From Nocardia shimofusensis NBRC 100134 (GTDB lineage Bacteria; Actinomycetota; Actinomycetes; Mycobacteriales; Mycobacteriaceae): a stretch of DNA of 64,000 bases. Below the pieces are notes generated by a model. It searched no databases. It had not been told where the DNA came from and worked only from the letters and a program-made list of their open reading frames with translations. The stretch covers positions 1 to 64,000 of the forward strand of contig NZ_BDBT01000006.1 of NCBI RefSeq assembly GCF_001613125.1. The letters are read 5' to 3'. Below, one piece after another: positions 37,653-47,988 of this stretch (position 1 is its first letter; the number at the start of each line of letters is the position of its first letter). Made by a program: the position numbers and the translations under genes.

Positions 37653-39514
37653 GAGAGCAGAGTGTGAGCACCCGATCCGTCAGCCATTCCCCAGCCGTGC
37701 GCGATCCGCGATTCGTCGAAGGCCAGTCGTTCTGGCCGGCCTATCACCTACGCATCGCCCGCAAGATCCTCGCCGAGTTCTGCCACGAGCGCTACATCCT
37801 GCCCGTGGAGGTGGCGCCGGGGGAGTACGTGGTCCATTCCGGTGACCGGCGCACCGAATACCGTTTCCGCGCCGAGATCCTGTCGCTGGACAGTTGGAAC
37901 ATCGACGAATGGTCGATGCGGCGCGTGCGCGACGGCGAGCAGTTGCGCGTCGACGCCCTGGAACTGCTCGTCGATCTCGGTGATTTCCTCGGCATTCCAC
38001 GCGAAGCGCTGCCGGAATATCTGGAGGAATTCACCAACACGCTGGTGATCAGCGCGGGCAGGCATGATTCCCGCCGCATCACCGCCGCGGAACTGGCGGT
38101 CTCGGATTTCCAGACCATCGAGGCGACGATGACCGAGGGGCATCCCTGCATCGTCGCCAATGCCGGCCGGCTCGGATTCAGCGTCGACGACATCGCCCGC
38201 TACGCCCCCGAACAGGGCAACCGCTTCCGGCTCACCTGGGTGGCCGTGGCGCGGGCGAACTCCGAATTCGCCGCCGTCACCGGCGTCGGCTACGACAGCC
38301 TGGTGCGGGCCGAACTCGGCGAGGAAACGCTCGCCCGGTTCGACGCGGTGCTCACCGGCCGCGGCCTGGATCCGGCCGAGTACTACTACATGCCGGTGCA
38401 TCCCTGGCAGTGGGCGCACAAGGTCGCCCGGATCTACGCGCTCGACATCGCCGAAGGAAAGATCGTCGAGGTCGGCGAGGGCCGGGATCTGTACCAGCCG
38501 CAGCAGTCCATCCGGACCCTGTTCAACACCACCCACCCCGAGCGCCAGTACGTGAAGATGGCGCTGTCGATCGTGAACATGGGTTTCACCCGCGGCATGT
38601 CGGCCGATTACATGCGGACCACCCCGCTGATCAACGACTACATCCGCGGCCGGGTCGGCGGCGACGAATATCTCCGGTCCATCGGTTTCGAGATGATCTA
38701 CGAGACCGCCGCGATCGGTTACCGCAACACCGTGCTCGACAAGCTCACCCAGCCGGGTTCGGAATACCGGAAACTGCTCTCGGCGCTGTGGCGGGAGAGC
38801 CCCGTTCCGCTGGTCGAACCGCATGAGCAGTTGACGACGATGGCCGCCCTGCTGCACATCGACCATACCGGCGCACCACTGGTCGCGGAATTCATTCGCG
38901 CCTCGGGCATTCCCGCCGAGGACTGGCTGGCCCGCTACCTGCGGTCCTATCTGCACCCGATCATCTACCTGCTCTACAAGTACGAGTTCAAGTTCTCTCC
39001 GCACGGCGAGAACCTGATCCTCGTGCTGGATTCCGGTGTCCCGGTCCGGGCGATCCTCAAGGACATCGGCGAAGAGGTCACCATCTTCTGCGATCCCGAC
39101 GTGGTGCCGGAGAGCTGCCGCCGGGCGGTGTCGCGGGAATCCGACGAAATCCGCAATATGGGCGTGCTCTCGGACGTCTTCGACGATTACCTGCGCCATC
39201 TCGCGGCGATCCTGCATGCCGGCGGACTGGTCGCCGACGAGACGTTCTGGGCGGTCGTGGCCGAGAGCGTCGTCGAGTTCCAGGACACCCACCCGGATCT
39301 GGACGAGCGATTCCGGCGCTGGGATCTGTTCGCGCCCACTTTCAAGGCCATCCACATGAACCGTCTTCAGCTGACGAACAATCGCCGCATGGTCGCTCTC
39401 GGCGACTCGTACGCGACGCTGGTCGACTCCGACCACGAACTGGTGAACCCGATCGCGGTGTTCCGGCCCGCCGCCGACCGCGCCGCCCGCCGAGCGGAGG
39501 TGTCGGTCTCGTGA
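37649..39514 (+). CDS. NIS siderophore synthetase (IucA/IucC family)
   Basis: 621 residues from GTG 37649, overlapping the NRPS stop; GTG 37664 behind GAGAGAG is an alternative. NRPS-independent synthetases join a carboxylate to an amine or hydroxylamine using ATP. Family motifs are present: [48 protein letters not shown] followed by NMGFTRGM, and [20 protein letters not shown]. FhuF-like tail residues are also seen. Type C members such as DesD use dicarboxylic-acid half-amides such as succinyl-N-hydroxycadaverine, fitting the nearby decarboxylase and hydroxylase. The type call is by context. It stands between an NRPS and an acylase in one transcript with 4-base overlaps. Confidence 0.92.
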   Translation: MREQSVSTRSVSHSPAVRDPRFVEGQSFWPAYHLRIARKILAEFCHERYILPVEVAPGEYVVHSGDRRTEYRFRAEILSLDSWNIDEWSMRRVRDGEQLRVDALELLVDLGDFLGIPREALPEYLEEFTNTLVISAGRHDSRRITAAELAVSDFQTIEATMTEGHPCIVANAGRLGFSVDDIARYAPEQGNRFRLTWVAVARANSEFAAVTGVGYDSLVRAELGEETLARFDAVLTGRGLDPAEYYYMPVHPWQWAHKVARIYALDIAEGKIVEVGEGRDLYQPQQSIRTLFNTTHPERQYVKMALSIVNMGFTRGMSADYMRTTPLINDYIRGRVGGDEYLRSIGFEMIYETAAIGYRNTVLDKLTQPGSEYRKLLSALWRESPVPLVEPHEQLTTMAALLHIDHTGAPLVAEFIRASGIPAEDWLARYLRSYLHPIIYLLYKYEFKFSPHGENLILVLDSGVPVRAILKDIGEEVTIFCDPDVVPESCRRAVSRESDEIRNMGVLSDVFDDYLRHLAAILHAGGLVADETFWAVVAESVVEFQDTHPDLDERFRRWDLFAPTFKAIHMNRLQLTNNRRMVALGDSYATLVDSDHELVNPIAVFRPAADRAARRAEVSVS

Positions 39515-41940
39515 GCGCCACTCCCGCTGTGGAGATCATCCGCGACGCACACGGCATCGCGCACATCACCGCGGATTCGGCCACCGGCGCGCTGTTCGGC
39601 CAGGGCTACGCCTGCGGCGTCGACCGTGCCTGGCAGCTCGAATACCTGCGGCTGCGCGCCGAGGGCCGCACGGCCGAGATCGTCGGCGCGGTCGGCGTGA
39701 GCTGGGACGAGTTCGCCCGCCGCGCCCGCATCGACGCGGCCGCCCGGCGGATCTTCGAGGCTTCCTCCGAACGCACCCGCGGTCTGGTCCAGGCCTACGT
39801 CGACGGCGTCAACAGCACTCTCGACACCGCCGAGGCGCTCGAGTTGACCGAGTTCGACCATCGGCCCACCCCGTGGCAGCCGTGGACGCCGATCTCGATC
39901 TTCATCGTCCACCACATTCTGTTCGGCCGGTTCACCACCAAGTTGTGGCGGCTGCACGCCTGCAAGGCGCTCGGTCGGGACGCGCTGCGCCTGTTCGACT
40001 GCGAGGGCGTGGACGAGTCCTGGGAGAGCGTGCCCGCGCTCCCGGACGAAGCCTTCCTGACCGAGGTGCTCGCCGAGTTCGGCGCGGGCGCGGACGCCGG
40101 GCAGCCGGACCGTACCTCCTTCGGCGAACCGCTGTCGGGCAGCAATGCCTGGGGGCTGGCCGCCGCGCGCACCGCCACCGGCGCCCCGCTGATCGCGGGA
40201 GATCCGCATCGGTTCCTGGAACTGCCCGGCATCTACCAGCAGGTGCACCTCGCCGCACCCGAATTCGACGTCGTCGGTTTCGCTTTCGCCGGTGTGCCCG
40301 CGGTTCCGCACTTCGCCCACGCCGGCCCGGTGGCCTGGGGCATCACCAATGCGATGGGCGACTACCAGGACCTGTACTTCGAGCGCCTGACCCGCAGGGG
40401 CGCGGATGTGCTCGCCGAGTCGGCCGACGGCCCGCGCGTCGCGACGACCCACCGCGAGGACATCCTCGTGCGCGACGGCGACCCGGTCTCGGTGGAGATC
40501 ATCGGCACCGGCAACGGCTCGGTCGTCTTCGGTGGACCGGAGGCGCCGTTCGCCATCAGCCTGCGCACCCCGCTGCTCGACGATGCCGACGCGACCTTCG
40601 ATTCCGCGCTGGATCTGTTGTTCGCCCGTTCGGTCCCCGAGGTCGAGCAGGCGCTGACGCAGTGGGTCGAACCGGCCAACCGCGTCGTCGTCGCCGATGT
40701 CGAGGGCAGGCTGACCCGGCACGTGGTCGGAGCCATGCCCCTGCGCGCGCCGGAGAACTATTGGCTGCCGGTGCCCGGCTGGGACGCTCGCTACCAGTGG
40801 CGCGGGCGGGCCACCGCCTCGGTGTCGGATACCGCTTTCGACGCGACCGTGGGCTCGTACGCGGTGATCGCCAATCAGCGCATCCGCGCATCCGCGCCCC
40901 TACAGCCGGTCACAACCGAGTGCGCGGCCCCCGACCGCGCGGAGCGCATCGCGGCTCTGCTCGACCGATTGACGCTCACCACGAACCAGGCAGGCACGGA
41001 ACCAGGCGGTGCGGAGCGGGTCGATGCGCCGGTCACGGTCGACGACTGCGCCGAGATCCACCGCGATGTGGTGTCGGAGGGCGCGCGGACCCTGCTGTCG
41101 CTGCTGGGTTCGCTGACCGGTCTCACTCCGGCCGCCGAGCAGGTGCGTGAGCGCCTGCTCGCCTGGGATCGCACCATGGCCGCCGACAGCGTCGACGCCT
41201 ACGTCTTCGCCGAGGTCCGCACCCGCCTGGTCTCGGCGATCGCCCGCCACGAGGCGCTGGCCGGACTGGCTGCCCCGCACGGCTTCCCGCGCGTGTTCGA
41301 CCCCTGGTTCGTGGTCGAGACCCGGCTCGGGGCCGCGCTGGACTCGGTCGTGCACCGAGCCGCCGCCGTCGGCGTCGACATCGCCGTGGTGGCGGCCGCG
41401 GCGATCGAAGCGGTCGCGGCGCACCTGGCCGAGCAGAAGACCCCACCGACCTGGGGCAGCGTCCATGTGCTGCAACCGATCCACGGTATGGACCTGATGG
41501 GCGCCACCCCGGCGCACCCGGAACTGTCGGCGAAGATCCGCCCGGCCCGGCTGCCGCTGGGCGGCGACGGCGAGTGCGTGATGGCCAATGCCAGTGCGAT
41601 CGGCTTCTCCCACGCGTGCAGCCTCGGTTCGGCCGCGCGATACATCTGGGATCTCGCCGACCGCGACGCGAGCCGCTGGATCGTCCCGCTGGGCGTCAGC
41701 GGCGATCCGCGCTCGGACCACTTCCAAGACCAGGCCCGGCTGTGGGCGCGGGGCGAACTCGTCGGCGTCGTGGGCGACTGGCAGGCACTGCGCGCGCGGG
41801 CGACGACGGTGGACGCCTTCACCCGAGTCCCGAAAGAGGCCGCCGAATCCGGTGGTCCCGTCGACAGTTTCGTGCTCGCCCGAGCCGAGCGGACGACACC
41901 ACCGCAGTCCACCGACGACTCGACGCTGGGAGAAGCATGA
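39511..41940 (+). CDS. Penicillin-acylase-type Ntn hydrolase
   Basis: 809 residues from GTG 39511, overlapping the NIS gene. The family start [20 protein letters not shown] and [20 protein letters not shown] mark the alpha chain. Self-cleavage before Ser211 in [15 protein letters not shown] would expose the catalytic N-terminal Ser of the beta chain. [18 protein letters not shown] and [18 protein letters not shown] are typical beta-chain blocks. No signal peptide is present, unlike classical periplasmic acylases, so it should act in the cytoplasm. PvdQ, a relative, removes a fatty acyl group from a pyoverdine precursor. Here it may trim or rearrange an acylated siderophore intermediate. Confidence 0.88.
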   Translation: MSATPAVEIIRDAHGIAHITADSATGALFGQGYACGVDRAWQLEYLRLRAEGRTAEIVGAVGVSWDEFARRARIDAAARRIFEASSERTRGLVQAYVDGVNSTLDTAEALELTEFDHRPTPWQPWTPISIFIVHHILFGRFTTKLWRLHACKALGRDALRLFDCEGVDESWESVPALPDEAFLTEVLAEFGAGADAGQPDRTSFGEPLSGSNAWGLAAARTATGAPLIAGDPHRFLELPGIYQQVHLAAPEFDVVGFAFAGVPAVPHFAHAGPVAWGITNAMGDYQDLYFERLTRRGADVLAESADGPRVATTHREDILVRDGDPVSVEIIGTGNGSVVFGGPEAPFAISLRTPLLDDADATFDSALDLLFARSVPEVEQALTQWVEPANRVVVADVEGRLTRHVVGAMPLRAPENYWLPVPGWDARYQWRGRATASVSDTAFDATVGSYAVIANQRIRASAPLQPVTTECAAPDRAERIAALLDRLTLTTNQAGTEPGGAERVDAPVTVDDCAEIHRDVVSEGARTLLSLLGSLTGLTPAAEQVRERLLAWDRTMAADSVDAYVFAEVRTRLVSAIARHEALAGLAAPHGFPRVFDPWFVVETRLGAALDSVVHRAAAVGVDIAVVAAAAIEAVAAHLAEQKTPPTWGSVHVLQPIHGMDLMGATPAHPELSAKIRPARLPLGGDGECVMANASAIGFSHACSLGSAARYIWDLADRDASRWIVPLGVSGDPRSDHFQDQARLWARGELVGVVGDWQALRARATTVDAFTRVPKEAAESGGPVDSFVLARAERTTPPQSTDDSTLGEA

Positions 41941-43415
41941 ACGCATTGACCGACGCGCGACTGGCACTGCTGCGCCGCCGGATGGCCGCGGCCGGGATCG
42001 CCGGCGAGCACGTCCCCGCCCGGACCGTGGCGGCGCCCACGGCGAACCGGGCGCAGCCGGGTACCGGTGAGTTCGGCATCGCCGAGCGCCGGATGTGGCG
42101 GATCTACGAGTTCGACCAGGACTCGGTCTCCCACAACATCGCCCTCGTCCTGGATTTCGGTGACACCTACACCCTCGACGCTCTCGTCGCCTCGACGGAA
42201 CTGATGATCGGCAGAGCCGCGGTGCTCGGCTCGATCGTCACCGTCGGCGCGGACGGCGTCGCCCGCCGCACGCCCAGCGGCGTGCGTGGCCGCTGGGCCG
42301 ACCGCGGCCGGGTGTGGGAGTACGGCACGCTGCCGGCCTACGACGGCCGCACCGATCGCGACGGTGTGCTCGCCGCCGCGGACGTGCTCGCCAGATCCCC
42401 GTTCGCCTTGACGAAGGAACCGCCGCTGCGGGTGCGTCTGTACTCCCGCGCCGACGGCGGTGTCACCATGATCCTGGTCGTGCACCACCTGGCCGTGGAC
42501 GACACCTCCTGGCCCGCGCTGCTGGGCACCCTCACCACCGGGGCGTGGCCGGAGCAGGCCGGGGCCGACGGGCAGTCGGCCGCCGATCGCCCGGTCGCCG
42601 CCGTCGAGGACGCGCTGCGTCACGCCCAGCGGACCTGGGCTGCCGAGGATGTGCGCTTCCCGTTGTCGGGAGATCTGCCCGCCCTCGGCGCCGAGGAGAG
42701 CTGGCTGTCGCCGATGGACGACAGGCCCGGCGCGAAGCTGTACGCGCCGGTCGCCCCCGAGCACCGAACCGCACTCGACGAGGTGGCTCGTGAGGTCGGC
42801 GCCACCAGCAACGCGCTCTACATCGCGATCTGCGCGCTCGGCGTCTACGCGCTCACCGGCGCCGCCGACCACGTGCTGCTGGTGCCCACCGACAACCGCA
42901 GGCCCGGTGACACACCCGACCGTGTCGGCTACAGCGGCAATATCGTGCCGATGCGCTTCACCTTCGACCCCACATCGAACCTGCGCGAGGCGCTGCGCTC
43001 GGGGGTGGCCGCGGTCTACGCGGCGATGGAGTACTCCACGGTCGATTACGGCGCCGTCCTCACCGCGCTGCGCGGGGCGGGCGGGCGTTTCCCGGTCGCC
43101 GAGATCATGGCCTCGGTGCGCAACGCGCCGCTGCGCGGCATCCCGGTGCCCGAGGGCGCGTCGGTGTCGTGCCGTTCGGTGTTCAACGGGGTCGGCAACT
43201 ACCCGCTCACTTTCGCTTTCGAGATCGGAGCTTTCGAGATCGGAGCCGACGAGCGGGTGCACCTGGAGGTGGATTACCAGACCGGGATCGTGGACGAGGA
43301 ATTCGCGCACCGCGCCGCCGCGCTGCTGACCGGACTGATCGAGCGGATCCCGGACCGTCTCGACATCGAAGTGGGACAGCTGGTCTCGGCGCTTCGCGAA
43401 CCCGAAGTCATCTAG
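41937..43415 (+). CDS. Free-standing NRPS condensation domain
   Basis: 492 residues from ATG 41937, overlapping the acylase stop (ATGA). It is a condensation-domain protein without adenylation or carrier domains. The catalytic HHxxxD motif is HHLAVDD at residues 183-189. Other condensation motifs are [12 protein letters not shown] near the start, [20 protein letters not shown] and [15 protein letters not shown]. It probably moves the hydroxyphenyl-oxazoline from the NRPS carrier onto a free amine such as cadaverine or N-hydroxycadaverine. That step is inferred from the missing release domain of the NRPS. A 15-bp duplication (AFEIG twice) lies near its end. Confidence 0.85.
   Translation: MNALTDARLALLRRRMAAAGIAGEHVPARTVAAPTANRAQPGTGEFGIAERRMWRIYEFDQDSVSHNIALVLDFGDTYTLDALVASTELMIGRAAVLGSIVTVGADGVARRTPSGVRGRWADRGRVWEYGTLPAYDGRTDRDGVLAAADVLARSPFALTKEPPLRVRLYSRADGGVTMILVVHHLAVDDTSWPALLGTLTTGAWPEQAGADGQSAADRPVAAVEDALRHAQRTWAAEDVRFPLSGDLPALGAEESWLSPMDDRPGAKLYAPVAPEHRTALDEVAREVGATSNALYIAICALGVYALTGAADHVLLVPTDNRRPGDTPDRVGYSGNIVPMRFTFDPTSNLREALRSGVAAVYAAMEYSTVDYGAVLTALRGAGGRFPVAEIMASVRNAPLRGIPVPEGASVSCRSVFNGVGNYPLTFAFEIGAFEIGADERVHLEVDYQTGIVDEEFAHRAAALLTGLIERIPDRLDIEVGQLVSALREPEVI
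43215..43244 (+). repeat. 15-bp in-frame duplication in condensation gene
   Basis: Two exact copies of GCTTTCGAGATCGGA encode A-F-E-I-G twice near the C-terminal domain. Confidence 0.8.
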
Positions 43416-43556
43416 CCGTCCCGCCTCGAAAACAAGCGATCACCGCGGTGTGCCCGGCCTGCCGGGGCCGGAATGACCCACCGCGCGACCACCGGTTGAG
43501 CGACCACTCGGTACCGCTCGACCGCTCTTTATCCGAATTACCTGATGGGGCTGTCC

Positions 43557-45098
43557 GTGTCACAAGAAATTGTCTTCCCGTGGGGGCAGGCGTCGAAGTT
43601 CTCCCGCCCTGGCGACGGCTGGGCGGAAGTCGGCGCCGGCTTGACCCGCGTCGCCGCCGTAGTCGATGGCCGCCATCACGGATTCCCCCTGCCCGCGGGT
43701 GATCCGGCCACGGTGCTGGCCGCCGTGGCGGACGTGCTGGGCCCGGAACAGATTCCCGCCGCCGGAATCGGTGCGGAGGCCGCGCTCGAGCAGGTGGCCG
43801 ACCTGGTCGCCCGCTACGGCCTCGACCTGACCCACAAGCAGTGCGCGGCGCACCTGCAGCCGCCCGCGCTGACCGTGTCCGTGGTCGCCGACGCGCTGGC
43901 CAGCGCCTCCAACGCGTCGCTGGACACCTACGACTCCGGCCCGGCGACGCTGGGCATCGAGCAGTGGACCATCAAGTCGCTGGCCCGGCTGGCCGGTCTC
44001 ACCGACGCCGCGGGCGGCGTGTTCGGCCCCGGCGGTTCCTACTCGAACCTGCTGGCGTTGCTGGTCGCCCGTGACTACGGTGCGGCGCGGCGCGGCGTGG
44101 ATGTCCGCCAGAACGGGGTCAGCGCGCTGCCGCGACCGGTGGTGTTCTGCTCGCGGGTGGCGCACTTCTCCGTGCATCGCGCCTGCGCCGCACTGGGATT
44201 GGGCGAGGCCGCGGCCATCGCGGTGCCGGTCGACTCCGACCACCGGATGATCCCCGAGGCGCTCGAGGAACTGCTGGAGCGCTACAGCGCCGATCACACC
44301 CCGATCGCGATCGTGGCGACCGCGGGCACCACCGATTTCGGCAGCATCGATCCGCTGCCGGCTATCGCCGAGATCGCCGCCCGGCACGACGTGTGGATGC
44401 ACGTCGACGCGGCCTACGGCTTCGGTTCGCTGTTCTCCGGCAACCTTTCGCATCTGCTGACCGGCGTCGAACGCGCCGACTCGATCACCCTGGATCTGCA
44501 CAAGGTCGGCTGGCAGCCGGCCGCGGCCAGCGTGCTGCTGCTGGCCGACCAGCAGCGCTTCGCCTCGCTGAACCGCTCGGTGGCCTACCTCAATCCCGAC
44601 GACGACGTGGAGGCCGGCTACGGCGGACTGCTCGGCCAGACCCTGCAGACCACCCGCCGCCCCGACGTGCTCAAAGTCGCCGCCACCTTCCTGGCCTACG
44701 GCCGCGAAGGACTCGGCGAGATGCTCGACACCTGCCACGAATTGGCCCTGCACGCCGAGCGCCGGATCGCCACCGAACTGCAGCTGGACCTGGTCGCCCC
44801 GGTCACCCTGACCACGGTGGTGTTCCGTTACCGCTGCGAAGACCTGGATCTGGATCAGGTCAACGGCGAAGTGCGCCGCCGTCTGATCGATTCGGGCAAG
44901 GCGCTCATCGGTCGCACCCAGGTGCGCGTCCACGGCGAGGGTGAGCCGCGCACCTGCCTCAAGCTCACGCTGCTCAATCCCGAGGCGACCGAGAAGGACA
45001 TCGACGCGCTGTTCGACGACATCCTGCGCATCGCCCTGGAAGTGGAATCAGAAGGTCTGGAACACAGTGTCGAGGAAATGGTGAAGGTCCATGAGTGA
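43557..45098 (+). CDS. PLP-dependent amino-acid decarboxylase (lysine/diaminobutyrate type)
   Basis: 513 residues from GTG 43557, preferred over ATG 43545 because GGGG lies upstream of it. It belongs to the group II decarboxylases such as DesA and RhbB. The PLP Lys is in SITLDLHKVGWQPAAAS (about K316). MHVDAAYGFGSL binds the cofactor, FGPGGSYSNLLALLVARDYG holds the phosphate, and VATAGTTDFGSIDPL is conserved. It should make cadaverine from lysine, or diaminopropane from diaminobutyrate. Cadaverine fits a desferrioxamine-like unit but is not proved. The last 8 bases overlap the hydroxylase start. It begins 141 bases after the condensation gene, with no iron box in the gap. Confidence 0.9.
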   Translation: MSQEIVFPWGQASKFSRPGDGWAEVGAGLTRVAAVVDGRHHGFPLPAGDPATVLAAVADVLGPEQIPAAGIGAEAALEQVADLVARYGLDLTHKQCAAHLQPPALTVSVVADALASASNASLDTYDSGPATLGIEQWTIKSLARLAGLTDAAGGVFGPGGSYSNLLALLVARDYGAARRGVDVRQNGVSALPRPVVFCSRVAHFSVHRACAALGLGEAAAIAVPVDSDHRMIPEALEELLERYSADHTPIAIVATAGTTDFGSIDPLPAIAEIAARHDVWMHVDAAYGFGSLFSGNLSHLLTGVERADSITLDLHKVGWQPAAASVLLLADQQRFASLNRSVAYLNPDDDVEAGYGGLLGQTLQTTRRPDVLKVAATFLAYGREGLGEMLDTCHELALHAERRIATELQLDLVAPVTLTTVVFRYRCEDLDLDQVNGEVRRRLIDSGKALIGRTQVRVHGEGEPRTCLKLTLLNPEATEKDIDALFDDILRIALEVESEGLEHSVEEMVKVHE

Positions 45099-46458
45099 CA
45101 TCGAATCGGTAGACATTCTCGCGATCGGCTGCGGTCCGTTCAATCTCGGTCTGGCGGCGCTGGCGTCGACGGTCGAGGACGCCGACGTACTCGTGGTGGA
45201 CTCGGCCGAGGAGTTCCGCTGGCATCCCGGCCTGATGTTCGACGAGGCCAAGCTCCAGGTGAGCTTCCTGTCCGACCTGGTCTCGCTGGTGGACCCCCGC
45301 CACCCGCTGTCGTTCCTGGCCTACCTGGCCGATGTCGACCGGCTCTACCCGTTCCTGGTGCGCGAGGACTTCTTCCCCACCCGGCGCGAGTACGAGGCCT
45401 ATCTGCTGTGGGTTGTCGCGCAACTGGACTCGCTGCGCTGGCGCACCACCGTCGAGCAGGTGCGCTGGAACGACGAGCTGGAGTTGTTCGAGGTCTCGGT
45501 GACTTCTGGAAGCACAGCCTCGGTGGCTTCTGGAGGCGCAGCCTCGGTAACTTCTGGGGGCACGGCCTCGGTGATCCACGCGAGGCACGTGGTGGTCGGC
45601 ATCGGCACCGAGCCGGTGATCCCGCCCGCGCTGACCACCGACTCGCCCGCCCTGATCCACAGCTCGCAGTACCTGTTCCACTCCGACACCGCGCACGCCG
45701 CGGACTCGGTGACGGTGATCGGTTCCGGCCAGTCCGGCGCCGAGATCGTCATCGACCTGCTCGAGGAGAACCTGCGCGGCGGCCCGGCGGTCACCTGGTG
45801 GACTCGCACCCCGTGGTTCGCGCCGCTGGACTTCACCAAGCTCTCGCTCGAGATGACGACCCCGGCGTACATGGACTACTTCCATTCGCTGCCCGAGGAC
45901 GCCCGTGATCGGGTGCGCGCGCAGCACTGGCAGTTCCACAAGGGCATCTCCACCGAGACGCTGGCGCGGCTGCACGACCTGCTCTACCGCAGGCAGTTGC
46001 TGGAGAAACTGCAGCCGGTACGGTTGCGCCAGAGCGTCGCGGTCGAGCGCATCGACACCCTCGGCGACGGCCGGCTGCGGGTCCGCGGTCAGCACCTGGA
46101 CACCGGGAAGGCACTGGCGCACACCGCCGATCTGGTCATCGCCTGCACCGGCTACCAGCAGCGCAAGCCGGACTTCCTCGCGCCGGTGGTCGATCGGCTG
46201 CATCGGGATTCGCGGGACCGGCTGGTCGTCGAGTCGAATCATTCGGTGGCCGCCGACGGCGCGCTGGCGGACCGGCTCTTCGTCGTCAATGCCGAGGCGC
46301 ACGCGGTCGGTGTGTCCGCACCCAACCTCGACATCGGCGCCATGCGCAACGCCAAGATCCTCAACACGGTGCTCGGTCGCGAGGTCTATCGCCTGCAGCG
46401 CAACACCGCGTTCACCAGCTTCGCCGCCGACGGCGAAGACGTCGTGGACGAGCAGTAG
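45091..46458 (+). CDS. Siderophore lysine/cadaverine N-hydroxylase (IucD/SidA family)
   Basis: 455 residues. It is a flavin N-hydroxylase: the FAD motif is ILAIGCGPFNLGLAALAS (GCGPFNLG, residues 13-20), the NADPH motif is VIGSGQSGAEIVIDLLEE near 209, and the C-terminal VIACTGYQQRKPDFLAPVVD is the ATGY-like block. FRWHPGLMFDEAKLQVSFLS is the usual substrate-side segment. It should hydroxylate the free primary amine of cadaverine, which the neighbouring decarboxylase would supply, or of lysine. Three 8-residue repeats are inserted at about residues 136-159, where IucD-like enzymes usually have a loop. The stop is followed by an iron box. Confidence 0.92.
   Translation: MSDIESVDILAIGCGPFNLGLAALASTVEDADVLVVDSAEEFRWHPGLMFDEAKLQVSFLSDLVSLVDPRHPLSFLAYLADVDRLYPFLVREDFFPTRREYEAYLLWVVAQLDSLRWRTTVEQVRWNDELELFEVSVTSGSTASVASGGAASVTSGGTASVIHARHVVVGIGTEPVIPPALTTDSPALIHSSQYLFHSDTAHAADSVTVIGSGQSGAEIVIDLLEENLRGGPAVTWWTRTPWFAPLDFTKLSLEMTTPAYMDYFHSLPEDARDRVRAQHWQFHKGISTETLARLHDLLYRRQLLEKLQPVRLRQSVAVERIDTLGDGRLRVRGQHLDTGKALAHTADLVIACTGYQQRKPDFLAPVVDRLHRDSRDRLVVESNHSVAADGALADRLFVVNAEAHAVGVSAPNLDIGAMRNAKILNTVLGREVYRLQRNTAFTSFAADGEDVVDEQ
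45496..45567 (+). repeat. 24-bp in-frame tandem repeat in N-hydroxylase gene
   Basis: Three 24-base copies starting TCGGTGACTTCTGGA encode S-V-[TA]-S-G-[SG]-[TA]-A. They form an extra Ser/Gly-rich loop in the enzyme. Confidence 0.85.
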
Positions 46459-46462
46459 TTAG

Positions 46463-46481
46463 TTAGGTTTGCCTTGCCTGA
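46463..46481. promoter_or_regulatory. IdeR/DtxR-type iron box upstream of the acyl-chain genes
   Basis: TTAGGTTTGCCTTGCCTGA matches 14 of 19 consensus positions. It begins 4 bases after the N-hydroxylase stop and ends 89 bases before the ACP gene, suggesting a second iron-controlled transcript. Confidence 0.65.
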
Positions 46482-46570
46482 CCATCCAGGTGTCGATTAG
46501 TGTTTGCTCGGCCCCGACGGTGTCCGGCTCCCGGAAGTATCCGGTTCGCCTGTGAAGGAGAAGTTCTCGA

Positions 46571-46822
46571 ATGTCCGACCATATCCGTGAAACGCTCGAC
46601 AGCATCCTCGAAGAGGATCTCGACCTGCCGCTCGCGCAACTCACTCGCTCGTCGCTGCTGATCGAGGACCTCGGTCTGGATTCCGTCGCGTTCGCCATCG
46701 GCGTGGTCGCCATCGAGGAGCGCCTGGGTGTGCAGCTGAGCGAGCGCGAGATGTCCGAGGCTGCCTCGGTCGGCGACCTCGAGGATCTCATCCGCTCGAA
46801 GGCAGGCAGCGTCGCGAAGTGA
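46571..46822 (+). CDS. Acyl carrier protein (MbtL-like)
   Basis: 83 residues, with GAAGGAG 8 bases upstream. It has the three-helix carrier fold and the phosphopantetheine Ser38 in [14 protein letters not shown]. The tail ends KAGSVAK. In mycobactin synthesis the similar MbtL carries a fatty acid activated by MbtM, desaturated by MbtN and transferred to hydroxylysine. Here the same neighbours follow in order, so this protein probably carries the lipid chain of the siderophore. Its stop overlaps the next gene by 4 bases. Confidence 0.9.
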   Translation: MSDHIRETLDSILEEDLDLPLAQLTRSSLLIEDLGLDSVAFAIGVVAIEERLGVQLSEREMSEAASVGDLEDLIRSKAGSVAK

Positions 46823-47988
46823 CGTCCTACGACGAGTTGCTCGACACGGTCTTCGACGATCGCGTCGTGGCATGGACCGAGCAGGCCGAGCGGGAGGAGA
46901 AGTTCCCCAGGGAACTGCTCGAGCACCTGGGCGCGGCGGGCGTGTTCGCCCGTAAGTGGTCCGACCGCAAGCTCACCGACCTGGGTATGCACTTCGCCCT
47001 GGCGCTGCGGCTCGGATCGTTGCAGTCGGCGGGCATCGCCGTCGGTGTGAGCCTGCACGATTCGGCCATCGCCATGCTGCGTCGCTTCGCGCGCAACGAC
47101 TTCCAGCGCACGCTGGCCGAGCAGGCGATCAGCGTGGAGAAGGTGCTCTGCATCGCGGCCTCGGAGGAATCCGGTGGCTCGGATCTGCAGAATGTCGCGA
47201 CCACCCTCGAGGCCGAGAACGGCGGCTACCGGGTGCGGGGCGTGAAGAAATTCGTCTCGCTCTCGCCGATCGCGGACTACATCATGGTCGTCTGCCGGCA
47301 TGTCGACGGTGCGGCCACCGCCGACTCGGGCGCGAGCAGCGCTGTCGCGCACGGCAATGTGGCGCTGGTGATCGTGCCGACCTCGCAGGTCGTCATCGGA
47401 ACGCCCTACGCCAAGCTCGGCGCGGGACCGCTGGACACCGCCCCGGTCACCATCGACACCTGGGTGCCCGAGGAGAACCTGCTGGCGCGTCCGGGCACCG
47501 GCCTGGCCGTGATCAGCTGGGGCCTGGCGCACGAACGCTATTCGGTCGCGGGCCAGATTGCGGCCAACTGCGAGGCCATGATCGGCGTGACGCTGGCGCG
47601 GATGATGCACCGCAGCCAGTTCGGCAAGCGACTGTTCGACCACCAGGCGCTGCGCCTGCGCGTCGCGGACCTGCAGTCGCGGGTGGACCTGTTGCGCTAC
47701 GGCCTGGCAGGCGTCGCCGCGGAGGGCAAGATCAACCTGCGCACCGCCGCCTCGCTCAAGGCGACCGCCGCCAACCTCGGCGTCGAGGTGGCCTCGGAAT
47801 GCCTGCACATCTTCGGCGGCTCAGGCTATCTCGAGTCCGAGACCCCGGTGGGGCGCTGGTGGCGCGACATGAAGCTGGCCCGTGTCGGCGGCGGCACCGA
47901 CGAGGTGCTGTGGGAGCTGGTCGCGGCGGGCATGAAGCCCGACAACGAACGTTACGAGAAGCTCTACAAGAGTCAGGTGCCACAGTGA
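46819..47988 (+). CDS. Acyl-CoA dehydrogenase-like acyl-ACP desaturating enzyme (MbtN-like)
   Basis: 389 residues from GTG 46819, overlapping the ACP gene. It is a flavin acyl-CoA dehydrogenase: [20 protein letters not shown] binds FAD near the acyl group, [20 protein letters not shown] is the family central block, and [20 protein letters not shown] followed by [15 protein letters not shown] gives the C-terminal domain. In mycobacteria the similar MbtN (FadE14) puts a cis double bond in the ACP-bound chain. The catalytic Glu is not assigned by eye. It is coupled with GTGA overlaps to genes on both sides. Confidence 0.88.
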   Translation: MTSYDELLDTVFDDRVVAWTEQAEREEKFPRELLEHLGAAGVFARKWSDRKLTDLGMHFALALRLGSLQSAGIAVGVSLHDSAIAMLRRFARNDFQRTLAEQAISVEKVLCIAASEESGGSDLQNVATTLEAENGGYRVRGVKKFVSLSPIADYIMVVCRHVDGAATADSGASSAVAHGNVALVIVPTSQVVIGTPYAKLGAGPLDTAPVTIDTWVPEENLLARPGTGLAVISWGLAHERYSVAGQIAANCEAMIGVTLARMMHRSQFGKRLFDHQALRLRVADLQSRVDLLRYGLAGVAAEGKINLRTAASLKATAANLGVEVASECLHIFGGSGYLESETPVGRWWRDMKLARVGGGTDEVLWELVAAGMKPDNERYEKLYKSQVPQ

